Assembly (NCBI GenBank): GCA_030037185.1
Contig: JASHRR010000579.1
Location: forward strand, 1-8,666
Length of the DNA stretch: 8,666 nucleotides
Source of the DNA: Xanthobacteraceae bacterium
Lineage (GTDB): Bacteria; Pseudomonadota; Alphaproteobacteria; Rhizobiales; Xanthobacteraceae
Reading direction: 5' to 3'
A program made the position numbers and the translations under genes. How positions within the stretch are numbered: the stretch's first letter is position 1; each line of letters opens with the position of its first letter. Under the pieces are notes generated by a model, which was not told the origin of the DNA, ran no database searches, and was given only the letters and a program-made list of their open reading frames with translations. Positions 1 through 5,835 of this stretch are shown piece by piece.

Positions 1-301
1 CGCCTATGAGGAACTATTGCAGGCGCTCGGCCCGATCAACGACAACCGCTCGGTGCCATGGAGCATGTTGAATGACGACGTTCAGATGGGTTTCTTCGAC
101 GTCTACGACCAATATATTCTCAACATTTTGTACGATGCACGGGTGCGCCCCGGAATGACGCGGCGCGAACTGGAGGTGCTCTTGCCGGATATCTTGCCGG
201 AGATACGCAAGCGGATTTCTGGTGCAAGCTCGGCCCAGCGCCGGCGTGCAGGAAACGACGCGGACCCCGCGTTTACGGCTCCCATCCCGGGTGAATTTTA
301 G
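1..301 (+). CDS. DUF2927 domain protein, C-terminal part
   Basis: This is the C-terminal end of a protein that starts left of the window; the frame is open from the first complete codon at position 2 to the TAG at 299-301. The visible part begins AYEELLQALGPINDN and continues with SVPW, FFDVYDQYILNILYD and RPGMTRRELEVLLPDILPE. I recognise this as the end of DUF2927 proteins, where the same order (EELLQxLGPIND, then NDxVxMGxFDVYDQYILN, then GMT and LPE) recurs. Family function is not known to me; members are usually exported or lipoprotein-like and have been compared with metal-independent peptidase-like folds only loosely. The last 25 or so residues (after RKRIS) are Arg/Ala/Pro-rich and look like a non-conserved tail. 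The gene is followed 40 bp later by a strong stem-loop and a convergent gene. Family call is fairly sure; role is unknown. Confidence 0.85.
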   Translation, partial: AYEELLQALGPINDNRSVPWSMLNDDVQMGFFDVYDQYILNILYDARVRPGMTRRELEVLLPDILPEIRKRISGASSAQRRRAGNDADPAFTAPIPGEF

Positions 302-340
302 GCCACTCAGCCAACGGCGCTTGCAAAAGAAACAAAATAA

Positions 341-370
341 GCGGCTTTCGCTTCCTTGCGCGAAAGCCGC
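341..370 (-). terminator. Stem-loop terminator between convergent genes
   Basis: A perfect 11-bp stem (341-351 with 360-370, GCGGCTTTCGC / GCGAAAGCCGC) encloses an 8-nt loop. Read on the minus strand it is followed by a T-rich run (TTATTTTGTTTCTTTT), which fits an intrinsic terminator for the 70-residue secreted-protein gene ending at 431. On the plus strand no T-run follows, so it would only be a stem-loop 3' end for the DUF2927 gene. Confidence 0.75.
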
Positions 371-430
371 CGCGATCAAGAGCTATCGTCGCTGCGCAAC
401 GAAGCTCATGCGGCAAGTATTGAGCCCTCT

Positions 431-643
431 CTAGCGATTCTTCGGCGGATGATTGACGCCGATGTGCAACACAGACGATGAGGAAAAGCTCGTGATGTCC
501 CTACTCGGGTGTTGCGCCACTCTGTGGTGGCGAGTCACCCGCTTCTGATGATCGTTCGCGCCAGTCTCGTGTGCACTGGACGCGACCGATCCCGCAGCCA
601 CGAGCGCGATTGCGGCGAACATTGTCATTAGTACCTTGAGCAT
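431..643 (-). CDS. Small secreted basic protein (70 aa)
   Basis: A 70-residue protein with a clear Sec signal peptide: Lys3, a hydrophobic core (residues 4-19, LMTMFAAIALVAAG) and a likely signal peptidase site near ASSA-H (residues 21-25). The mature part of about 46 residues is hydrophilic and rich in His, Arg and Ser, with a Ser run (SFSSSS) and the ending IGVNHPPKNR. I recall similar short exported proteins with a GVNHP-type ending in Bradyrhizobium but know no function. The ATG at 643 is chosen over an upstream start because GAGGAGG-like bases (minus strand, about 651-657) sit at correct spacing and the signal peptide begins there. A candidate promoter lies at 701-729 and a terminator at 341-370, so it is probably a single-gene transcript. 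Confidence 0.72.
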   Translation of the reverse strand: MLKVLMTMFAAIALVAAGSVASSAHETGANDHQKRVTRHHRVAQHPSRDITSFSSSSVLHIGVNHPPKNR

Positions 644-700
644 CGGGAACCTCCTCTTGAGCTCGGCCCGTGATAACGCTGCCACAGACCTTCTGAAGAG

Positions 701-729
701 AATATGGGACGTTCCTCTAAAGCGTGCAA
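701..729 (-). promoter_or_regulatory. Candidate sigma70 promoter for the 70-aa secreted protein
   Basis: On the minus strand TTGCAC (724-729) and CATATT (701-706) are separated by exactly 17 nt, about 58 nt upstream of the ATG at 643. The hexamers are only partial matches to the consensus, so this is a position-supported guess. A GGAAC also lies inside the spacer, but it has no CGTT at 16-17 nt. Confidence 0.3.
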
Positions 730-886
730 GTTTTGCCGGACTTGCCTATTCCGTGTGCAGAGAAATGCCATGACACAAAATTCGGCGCAGCTCGCCTCCC
801 ACAGCCGCTCGCATCATTGGCAGATGACGAACTCATGACCTTCCCAACTGCACTGTTTCGAGGCTCCGACCGTCCGAAGATCTGGC

Positions 887-1492
887 CTAGGGATGTATCA
901 GTCGGCCGGTGACGGCCTTGATCGCTGCCTCGATACGGGTGGCGGCGCCCAATTTGATCCGGGCGTTGTCCAGGTGAAAATCGACGGTCCTTTTGGACAA
1001 GCCGACGATGATCGCAATTTCGGCGGATGTTTTGCCGCGCGCCGCCCACGTCAACACCTCGACCTCGCGATTGGTCATATCGACGAGCTTGGGCCATATC
1101 TCGTTGCGGGCGACGCCCGCAAGTCGCGCATTGATAATCGTTTCGAGCAGATCAAAATCCACCGGTTTGGTGACAAAGTCGTCGGCGCCAAGCTGGCGGG
1201 CCTTGAGCTCGACATTGCGATCGGTCATCGCAGTCAAAAAAATGAACGACATGTTTCGAAAGCGCGGCGCCGTTGCGGCGAGCCGCTCCAATACATCGAA
1301 ACCGGATGCGGTGGGCATGCTGATATCGCACAATACGAGATCCGGGGGTGACTTCAGAATTGCGGCGTAACCTTTCGTGCCATCATAGGTTACCTGCACG
1401 TCGAACCCACGATCTATAAGTTCTTCGGCGATCAATTCCGCCGTCTCATGATCATCTTCGATACAGAGGATCTTCTTGCGATTTTCGCGCAT
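887..1492 (-). CDS. Response regulator, REC plus LuxR-type HTH
   Basis: A two-domain response regulator of about 201 residues that should switch transcription after phosphorylation by an unseen sensor kinase. REC domain at residues 1-125: acidic pair in CIEDD (Asp13, Asp14), phospho-acceptor Asp56 in LVLCDIS, conserved Thr87 in FLTA and Lys109 in VTKP are all present, so it should be phosphorylatable. The C-terminal domain (about 140-195) is a LuxR/GerE helix-turn-helix: TNREVEVLTWAARGKTSAEI, then GLSKRTVDFHLDN. This HTH resembles that of LuxR-type and FixJ-type regulators. I start it at the ATG at 1492 because AGAGAG lies 8 nt upstream; an ATG at 1513 would add seven residues but has no Shine-Dalgarno. 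No histidine kinase is in the window, so it is an orphan here. The last codon lies next to 243 bp of unassigned sequence. Target genes are unknown. Confidence 0.9.
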   Translation of the reverse strand: MRENRKKILCIEDDHETAELIAEELIDRGFDVQVTYDGTKGYAAILKSPPDLVLCDISMPTASGFDVLERLAATAPRFRNMSFIFLTAMTDRNVELKARQLGADDFVTKPVDFDLLETIINARLAGVARNEIWPKLVDMTNREVEVLTWAARGKTSAEIAIIVGLSKRTVDFHLDNARIKLGAATRIEAAIKAVTGRLIHP

Positions 1493-1519
1493 GAGCGTGA
1501 CTCTCTGAATCATAGCGAT

Positions 1520-1533
1520 GTGATGAGTATCAC
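1520..1533. promoter_or_regulatory. FNR/FixK-like palindrome before the response regulator
   Basis: GTGAT-GAGT-ATCAC is a perfect 5-bp inverted repeat with a 4-nt centre. The core TGAT-N4-ATCA has the half-site and spacing of the FNR/FixK family of Crp-type regulators (consensus TTGAT-N4-ATCAA), but the outer T/A pair is replaced by G/C. It sits between the predicted transcription start and both candidate start codons, a place suited to repression or self-regulation rather than activation. Confidence 0.35.
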
Positions 1534-1554
1534 TTTTTTCTTCGTCAAAGAATA

Positions 1555-1569
1555 ATATTATGATAATAT
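1555..1569. repeat. AT-only palindrome over the promoter -10
   Basis: ATATTAT-G-ATAATAT is a perfect 7-bp inverted repeat around a single G in an unusually AT-rich island (about 1531-1585) of an otherwise GC-rich window. It covers the predicted -10 element of the response-regulator promoter. It may be an operator or simply the melted promoter region. Confidence 0.4.
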
Positions 1570-1590
1570 ATTTTCATGTTTTTCTGTCAG
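1563..1590 (-). promoter_or_regulatory. Candidate sigma70 promoter of the response regulator
   Basis: On the minus strand CTGACA (1585-1590, five of six to TTGACA) is followed after 16 nt by TATTAT (1563-1568, good match to TATAAT). Transcription would begin near 1556, giving a leader of roughly 40-65 nt depending on the start codon used. The local AT-richness supports a promoter here. Confidence 0.5.
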
Positions 1591-1704
1591 AGCAACGATC
1601 GCTTCGCAACCGCTGACAAGCCATGAAAGAAAGATCATTGTATATTTGCCGGACTGGCGTGACTTATTGCGTTATCGAATGACGTGGATGGCCACCGGAT
1701 AAGT

Positions 1705-1723
1705 CCGGGCCTGACGGGCCCGG
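1705..1723. repeat. GC-only hairpin, probable dispersed intergenic repeat
   Basis: CCGGGCC (1705-1711) and GGCCCGG (1717-1723) form a perfect stem over a 5-nt loop; the flanks (TGGATGGCC on the left, GGCCACCA on the right) extend the pairing imperfectly. The wording (GTGGATGGCC...GTCCGGGC...TGACG) resembles a short intergenic repeat I recall from Bradyrhizobium and Rhodopseudomonas. It lies just before the kup remnant. Confidence 0.4.
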
Positions 1724-1785
1724 CCACCACTCGACAATGTTTCGACATCACCGAACGGCCAGCCTTGCAACCGCTTTCGTCCCTG

Positions 1786-3069
1786 AGCACACCGGTCGAG
1801 GAAGGCCCTCCGAAAGGCGACGTCGTTCGAAACCACGCGCCAGTCTGCCAAGCGGGGCTTGATGCCGTCGTTTATGGCGACATCGGAGCTTGCTCTACAC
1901 GTTGAAAAACCGAAAATAGCCTCATGACCACATCGCTCAAATATGTCGCGATCGTGATGCGTGTGGACATCAGGCACGGCGAGCGCCCCGCGGTGACCGC
2001 AATCGGCATCCTGAGTACGGCTCTGCTCTCTGGCGAGGACGCCATTACACCGGGCGCTGGAGCGCATAGGATTTGTCCTACTCGGTGGCGTCTTTCTATG
2101 GGCGGCTGTGTTGCGAGCCTTTACGCTGACCTCGGGAAGCTCAGTCGACAGTCCATCAGCACTCCCCTGACAAGCTGGTGCTGCCAACCTTGCGCTCAAC
2201 CACGCCGGCCGGACTGCCCTGTGGCGAAAGTCGCCGCCGAAGCCAGCCCATTTCACGCTGTATCCGGCGGTCCGGCAGCTGCCCATGGCGGCGCTCGCCA
2301 CCGCGGCGACCATCATTGCCAAGCCTGGCCATCCTTTAGCGGCACTTGCTCCATGACGCGGCGAGGGATCCAGCTCGGCCTCTGCCAAGGGCAGCACTCA
2401 AAAAGCTACGCCAGATTTTCGCTCATCAGTGTGGGCCGGCAGCCTGCTCGTGAAACATGGCCGCGCCGGCCTGTTTGTCAGCGTCAGCCTTTCAGTTCGC
2501 CACCAGCAACATGATGGAGGTGCTTGAGGGCAGCCGAGTGGCGCTCGCGGCGGGCGCGATGCCGTGTTTTGCCGGGTGCCGTCTCGATGAGGCATCGCGG
2601 CGTTGTTGCACTGGTGAAAAGCGCGAGCGCGACACGATGCCGCTTAAGAAGTTCATCGCCGGGGTTCACGCCGAGGCGCGCGGGCCCGGCTATCTGCTTG
2701 ACCAGCCGCGATGTCTCATTGTTGCTCATCTCAAGCACAACAAAGGTGCGGCACCAACGCATCGTGCTTCTGCGCGTCGTCACCGACCACATCCCGCGCG
2801 TTGGAGAATCGCGTCGAGGTCGTCGATCTGGGCGACAATTTCCACTCGCGCATCGCGGCTTCATTCGCAACCGAATATTCCGCGCGCGCCGGAACGTTGA
2901 GTTTCCCAACACCTACACTCGACATGATGGATTTTCATCGGTCCCCGTGAAGATCGGGGCGGAACGCAAGTCGGTGCAATTCGCCCTAAGCTGCTCGAGG
3001 CCATGGATAACGCGTTGCCGGCAACGGAATTCTTCCGCCGTGATCGCACTCGGTGGCCAAGTCGAAGTT
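1786..3069 (+). pseudogene. kup: Kup potassium uptake transporter, heavily degraded
   Basis: No frame is open throughout, yet pieces of a Kup/HAK/KT low-affinity potassium transporter follow each other in the right order. They are VVYGDIG (1867-1887), then LYTLK after a frame change; TTSLKYVAIVMR (1927-1962); GILSTALLSGEDAITPG (2005-2055); ASLYADLGKLSRQSI (2113-2157); LPMAALATAATIIAK (2279-2323, another frame); SGTCSMTRRGIQLGL (2338-2382); FQFATSNMMEVLEG (2490-2531); EKRERDTMPLKKFIAGV (2616-2666); HQRIVLLRVVTDHIPRV (2752-2802); RVEVVDLGDNFHSRIA (2810-2857); LDMMDFH (2918-2938); and the family's closing AVIALGGQVEV (3037-3069). Intact Kup is about 630 residues (1.9 kb), while this remnant spans about 1.28 kb. 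Roughly a third is gone, notably after GDIG, after AITPG and after the QLGL block. At least four frame changes are needed and the normal stop is lost. It cannot make a working transporter. The left limit is approximate, placed at TPVEEGPPKGD. Confidence 0.85.
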
Positions 3070-3378
3070 TCTGAAGTCGAAGACCCGCCGATAATGCGGC
3101 ATCGCCATCGATACCCTATCGACGCACTCCCACGATGGCCGACCAATTGCAGTCTGCCCCGGCGTGACGACAAAGCCTGCGCAAGGCATACAACGAACTC
3201 ATCGGATATCCTCATGCTTCGTTAGTCTAAGTCAGCGTCCGCACCTGATGGTGCGAGCTATGTTGCCCGACAGGCTGAACGCGTATTTTCTTTGTCGGAC
3301 GTCGAGAATGCGACCATAGGCCGATCCGGCTCCGGCGTTATAACGAAGCGCCGCGGGGAGAAAGATGAGAATAGTCAC
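3070..3378. other. Gene-free stretch after the kup remnant
   Basis: I find no convincing gene on either strand; the open frames here look like non-coding read-through. A small perfect hairpin CGCACC-TGAT-GGTGCG lies at 3240-3255, and CCGACA / TGTCGG (3267-3272, 3293-3298) could pair over 20 nt. Either could belong to the leader of the small gene starting at 3379, but nothing shows this directly. Confidence 0.4.
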
Positions 3379-3591
3379 ATGGAGTATGTTCTCAACCTGC
3401 CGAAAGCAGTGCCGGTAGGCAAAGTGCTCGTCCATAATCATGTACGACCAACGTTGCGGCTTGGCTTCGCCGGCTTCAGGGCATGGTTGGATGATCCGGG
3501 AGAGAAGTACGAAATTTGCAGCTGTGGCTGGGCACCGAAGCTGAGCGAGCACTACCGCGTGGCACGGGCCAAGCAGTATGCTCGACTGTGA
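3379..3591 (+). CDS. Small hypothetical protein (70 aa) with CxC-W motif
   Basis: A 70-residue soluble protein beginning MEYVLNLPKAVPVGKVLVHN, followed by HVRPTLRLGF, GFRAWL and YEICSCGWAP (Cys47, Cys49, Trp51) and ending in a basic helix. No signal peptide or membrane segment. The wording reads like real protein, and I have the impression of a small conserved family in rhizobia, but I cannot name it or its function. The closely spaced Cys pair with His19, His21 and His58 might bind a metal; this is inference. The ATG at 3379 is chosen as the first ATG in frame; the best Shine-Dalgarno (GGGGAG, 3356-3361) is about 17 nt away, so a non-ATG start upstream in the same open frame is possible. A 42-residue frame overlaps its last four codons. 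Confidence 0.6.
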   Translation: MEYVLNLPKAVPVGKVLVHNHVRPTLRLGFAGFRAWLDDPGEKYEICSCGWAPKLSEHYRVARAKQYARL

Positions 3592-3706
3592 GGTCAATCA
3601 GTGGCTCGATGTCAAAATGACGTCGGGGGCAGAACTCGAACACGAGCTTGTGAAGTTACGCAGCCTGCGCGTTTCTCGCCATCGGCGCGGGCAAAAACTC
3701 GAGTAG
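3578..3706 (+). CDS. Possible 42-aa protein overlapping the upstream gene
   Basis: A short frame starts at an ATG inside the last codons of the preceding gene (14-bp overlap) and runs to TAG at 3704-3706. It encodes MLDCEVNQWLDVKMTSGAEL, then a charged helical stretch EHELVKLRSLRV and a basic tail. There is no Shine-Dalgarno of its own, so expression would rely on coupling to the upstream stop. The composition (amphipathic, Glu/Leu then Arg-rich) looks protein-like, but a frame this short can arise by chance. Confidence 0.3.
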   Translation: MLDCEVNQWLDVKMTSGAELEHELVKLRSLRVSRHRRGQKLE

Positions 3707-4369
3707 CCGGGAACCAAACACGTGTTGCATGGCCTTGCACGGCGTGATCAAGCATTCGCCGCACGCTCGTGGTGACCAGTGGCGGCCACGACAGCAGCTC
3801 TACCTCGCGTTCTCGGGTCCTGGAACCTCATGACCAAGCTCGTCTTTTCATGAACGCATGGAAGATACAACGCTACTCGTGAATTACATCAGCTCGACGT
3901 TAATCGCCGGCCGGGCGGCCATATAAAACACCTCCAGCGAATTGGTTTGGGAATGCTCGTTTCCCATAAAATTGCCCAATAATCTTTGCGATCTGGACAG
4001 CCGCGGGTGGGCCGAGATTTGACAATCGATAGCACCAAGCGTTCAGAAACGGGTGAGTTTTCATCTTGGAAATGGGAAGCCGACGAGCGTGTCACGGCTA
4101 TCACGCGCCCTCGATCACAGGCCCGCGAGTTTCACCGGATGCGAGCGAAGCAAACCGCAGGGTCAGATGATCCACGTTAACTGCCGGCAGACTGGCGCGT
4201 TCGCGTTGCGGAGTTGACGACGCCAAAAGTCGTAGTGCTCCAACCTGCAAAATCGTGGTGCTCGCACCCAGTCGATTTGGTTCGCCTTTTCATCGCTGGC
4301 TGATTGACAACCTCAGCGCCCACCCCTCGGCAGGTAGAGCGTCGCGTATTTTGCGATGTCCCGAGGCAC
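3707..4369. other. Gene-free stretch, no recognisable content
   Basis: About 660 bp in which I see no supported gene on either strand; open frames up to 71 codons exist but have no recognisable motifs, good start sites or consistent composition. The only structure noted is the direct repeat at 4226-4263. It may be decayed coding sequence too far gone to name, like the neighbouring kup remnant. Confidence 0.4.
4226..4263. repeat. Imperfect 15-bp direct repeat
   Basis: AAAGTCGTAGTGCTC (4226-4240) recurs as AAAATCGTGGTGCTC (4249-4263), 13 of 15 identical, with starts 23 bp apart, that is close to two helical turns. It could be a tandem protein-binding site or the end of a vanished insertion sequence; no transposase remnant is seen nearby. 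Confidence 0.35.
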
Positions 4370-4483
4370 TCAGGGAGCGTTGCCACCAGGTCCGCTGCTA
4401 TCGTCTGGAGGGGGCCACAAATGGCACATAAGTGCCACCACTACCGACACCGCGACAACTCCGGTTAGTGCTTCGATCGTCAT
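4370..4483 (-). CDS. 37-aa single-span membrane microprotein
   Basis: The frame encodes MTIEALTGVVAVSVVVALMC followed by HLWPPPDDSSGPGGNAP. Residues 5-20 form one hydrophobic membrane span; the tail is Pro/Gly/Asp-rich. There is no Shine-Dalgarno before the ATG. However, a perfect EcfG-type promoter motif ends 8 nt before it, so the mRNA could begin at or next to the AUG and be translated leaderless. The layout (very short, acidic Thr-Ile-Glu start, single span) recalls accessory microproteins such as KdpF or CydX, but no partner gene is next to it and I do not assign it to either. A longer frame of 77 codons extends upstream through the promoter and is unlikely. Function is unknown; the promoter suggests a role in general stress. 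Confidence 0.42.
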   Translation of the reverse strand: MTIEALTGVVAVSVVVALMCHLWPPPDDSSGPGGNAP

Positions 4484-4491
4484 TGAATAAA

Positions 4492-4516
4492 AACGCCCGG
4501 CGCTAGGGGCGGTTCC
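4492..4516 (-). promoter_or_regulatory. EcfG (general stress) type promoter
   Basis: On the minus strand GGAAC (4512-4516) is followed after exactly 16 nt by CGTT (4492-4495). This is the known consensus (GGAAC-N16/17-CGTT) of the alphaproteobacterial general stress sigma factor EcfG/RpoE2, controlled by PhyR-NepR. I checked the other GGAAC occurrences I could find on both strands of the window, and none has a properly spaced CGTT. It faces the 37-residue microprotein, whose ATG begins 9 nt after CGTT. Confidence 0.6.
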
Positions 4517-4834
4517 ACCGAACACGGTTGTAAGCGCGCGTATTGCAACCGAGTGCCGTTCAAACACGCTGCCGGGCACAATTAAACGCTCCTTGGCGGG
4601 CAAAACGGCCAGCTGCTGCTGCCGATGAGAATGGCCAGGGTGGGCTGCAGCGGGGCCTGATTTGCCGGGCCCTCGACAAGTCCTTTCCCTACCATGTGAT
4701 TTCAGTTGCTAGTGCAAGCGCGAAAGGATCACGCCCAATCGGTTGTGGATAGCGGGGATGGCTGGTCTCCTGCCTTGCTCTGGTCACGCAACGCGGGAGT
4801 GTGCTACATCAGGCCTGAAGAGGGGGAGCTGCAA
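4517..4834. other. Gene-free stretch before the Pro/Ala-tailed membrane protein
   Basis: No supported gene. The frame of the downstream membrane protein is open back to 4706 but lacks a better start than 4835. No clear promoter hexamers for that gene could be picked out with confidence. Confidence 0.4.
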
Positions 4835-5461
4835 ATGAGCGCGATGCCGAGCCCCGCACAATCCGAGTTCTCAGAAGGCTCGCTGACTATTAAGCCGTCG
4901 GACGACGTGCCGACCGTCGACCCAGACGATCCAAGAAATGACCGGTTCCCGCGCGAACGACGGTCATTCGCCAAGCGAGCCCCGCTGGCCGTGGCCCGCT
5001 TTGTGATCACGTTCCTTATCGGTGTCGGCGCCACCCTGGCGTGGCAGTCCTACGGCGATACGGCCAGAGAAATGATCGCGAACGCGTCCCCCCTGCTTGC
5101 CTGGTTGGCGCCGCCCCCGGTTGCCCAAGACCCTGCCGAAACGATCGCGCCGGTCGCGCCAGCTGGCACGCCCGCCGCTTCTTCTGCCGATCTGCAGCAG
5201 CTCGGCGCGGCATCGCTTGATCTTTACGCGGTGAGGCAGGGTGTCGACCGCATCGCCGCTAATCAGGACCAGATGACGCGAACCATCGGGCAGCTCGCAG
5301 CCGGCCAGGAACAGATGACGCGAGAGATCGCTAAACTGCAGTCGCTCGAACAGTACCTCCTTTACAAGAACTCGGAGCCTCCGCCGCGGCCTGCCCCAGC
5401 GGCCAGGCCCGCCGGGCGGCCAGCGCAGCCGCCGGCAGCGCAGCCGCCGGCGGCGCACTGA
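4835..5461 (+). CDS. Single-span coiled-coil membrane protein with Pro/Ala tail
   Basis: A 208-residue protein with four visible parts: an acidic, disordered N-terminus (1-40, with SDDVPTVDPDDPRNDRFP); one membrane span (about 51-71, LAVARFVITFLIGVGATLAW); a helical, coiled-coil-like region (about 118-172) with the repeated wording NQDQMTRTIGQLAAGQEQ and MTREIAKLQ; and a Pro/Ala-rich tail (181-208). It probably sits in the inner membrane with the N-terminus inside and the coiled coil and tail in the periplasm. I recall similar proteins, often in several copies, in Bradyrhizobium and relatives, all of unknown function. The ATG at 4835 is chosen because AGGGGGA (4821-4827) lies 7 nt upstream; the open frame extends back to 4706 without a better site. 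It appears to be a single gene. The tail is encoded partly by a 15-bp tandem duplication. Confidence 0.8.
   Translation: MSAMPSPAQSEFSEGSLTIKPSDDVPTVDPDDPRNDRFPRERRSFAKRAPLAVARFVITFLIGVGATLAWQSYGDTAREMIANASPLLAWLAPPPVAQDPAETIAPVAPAGTPAASSADLQQLGAASLDLYAVRQGVDRIAANQDQMTRTIGQLAAGQEQMTREIAKLQSLEQYLLYKNSEPPPRPAPAARPAGRPAQPPAAQPPAAH
5421..5450. repeat. 15-bp tandem duplication in coding sequence
   Basis: CAGCGCAGCCGCCGG occurs twice head to tail (5421-5435 and 5436-5450), adding five residues (AQPPA type) in frame to the tail of the membrane protein. Being a multiple of three, copy number could vary without loss of frame. Confidence 0.85.
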
Positions 5462-5835
5462 CGGCCTGTCTCAACACGGCGTCGACTCCTCGACACAGGC
5501 GCCCGATCGTGATTACGGCCGCCGGTTGCATTGGCGACACCGGCGACGGCGGGCTTTTGCGCCTCGTTGCGGGATCGTCCCCCACAAAGCGCCTCTCTGA
5601 TCGCCCCTCATTCCGCGCGTGAATCCTGATCTCTGCGTCGCCCGTGACGGGCGTAAGTACCCCTTATGGCAAGCGGGTACAACCGCGCGCTTACGCGGGC
5701 ATATTGCGGCGAAACCATCGAGGTCCGCATTCCTCAACGGGACGCCGTTATGCTCAATGTGGTAGAATTCCTGGACCTGCAATTTTGCCCTCGGCAAATA
5801 AACTCCATCGCTAAGGACGGGGAGAGAGGCCTGAA
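5462..5835. other. Intergenic stretch with small hairpins
   Basis: No gene is supported. Short perfect stems are present: GTCGA-CTCC-TCGAC (5481-5494), CGCCGGT / ACCGGCG (5520-5526, 5539-5545, followed further on by a short CTTTT) and CGCCCG-TGA-CGGGCG (5639-5653). One of the first two may serve as the 3' end of the upstream membrane-protein gene, though none has a full T-run. The right end forms the leader of the small secreted protein. Confidence 0.4.
5784..5798. promoter_or_regulatory. Operator-like palindrome upstream of the small secreted protein
   Basis: TTTGCC-CTC-GGCAAA is a perfect 6-bp inverted repeat with a 3-nt centre, 37 bp before the ATG at 5836. A -10-like TAGAAT lies upstream at 5763-5768, so the palindrome would be at or just after the transcription start. 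It could be a repressor site; no specific family is suggested. Confidence 0.3.

Noticed and set aside
711..715. GGAAC on the minus strand as a second EcfG -35
   Set aside because: No CGTT at 16-17 nt; the next CGTT is 32 nt away.
1820..1840. GTTCGAAAC resembling a tRNA T-loop
   Set aside because: No flanking T-stem, anticodon or acceptor stems could be drawn; it lies in the kup remnant.
1672..2397. Minus-strand open frame of 241 codons over the kup remnant
   Set aside because: Its product has no recognisable motif, whereas the plus strand carries ordered Kup fragments.
2484..2912. Minus-strand open frame of 142 codons
   Set aside because: Lies fully within the kup remnant; Arg-rich composition typical of an antisense frame.
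3232..3597. Minus-strand open frame of 121 codons
   Set aside because: Antisense to the 70-residue gene; the plus-strand product reads far more like a real protein.
4422..4437. Palindrome TGGCAC-ATAA-GTGCCA, also a sigma54-like TGGCAC
   Set aside because: Lies inside the microprotein frame and lacks the TTGC element at sigma54 spacing; 6-bp stems of this kind are expected by chance.
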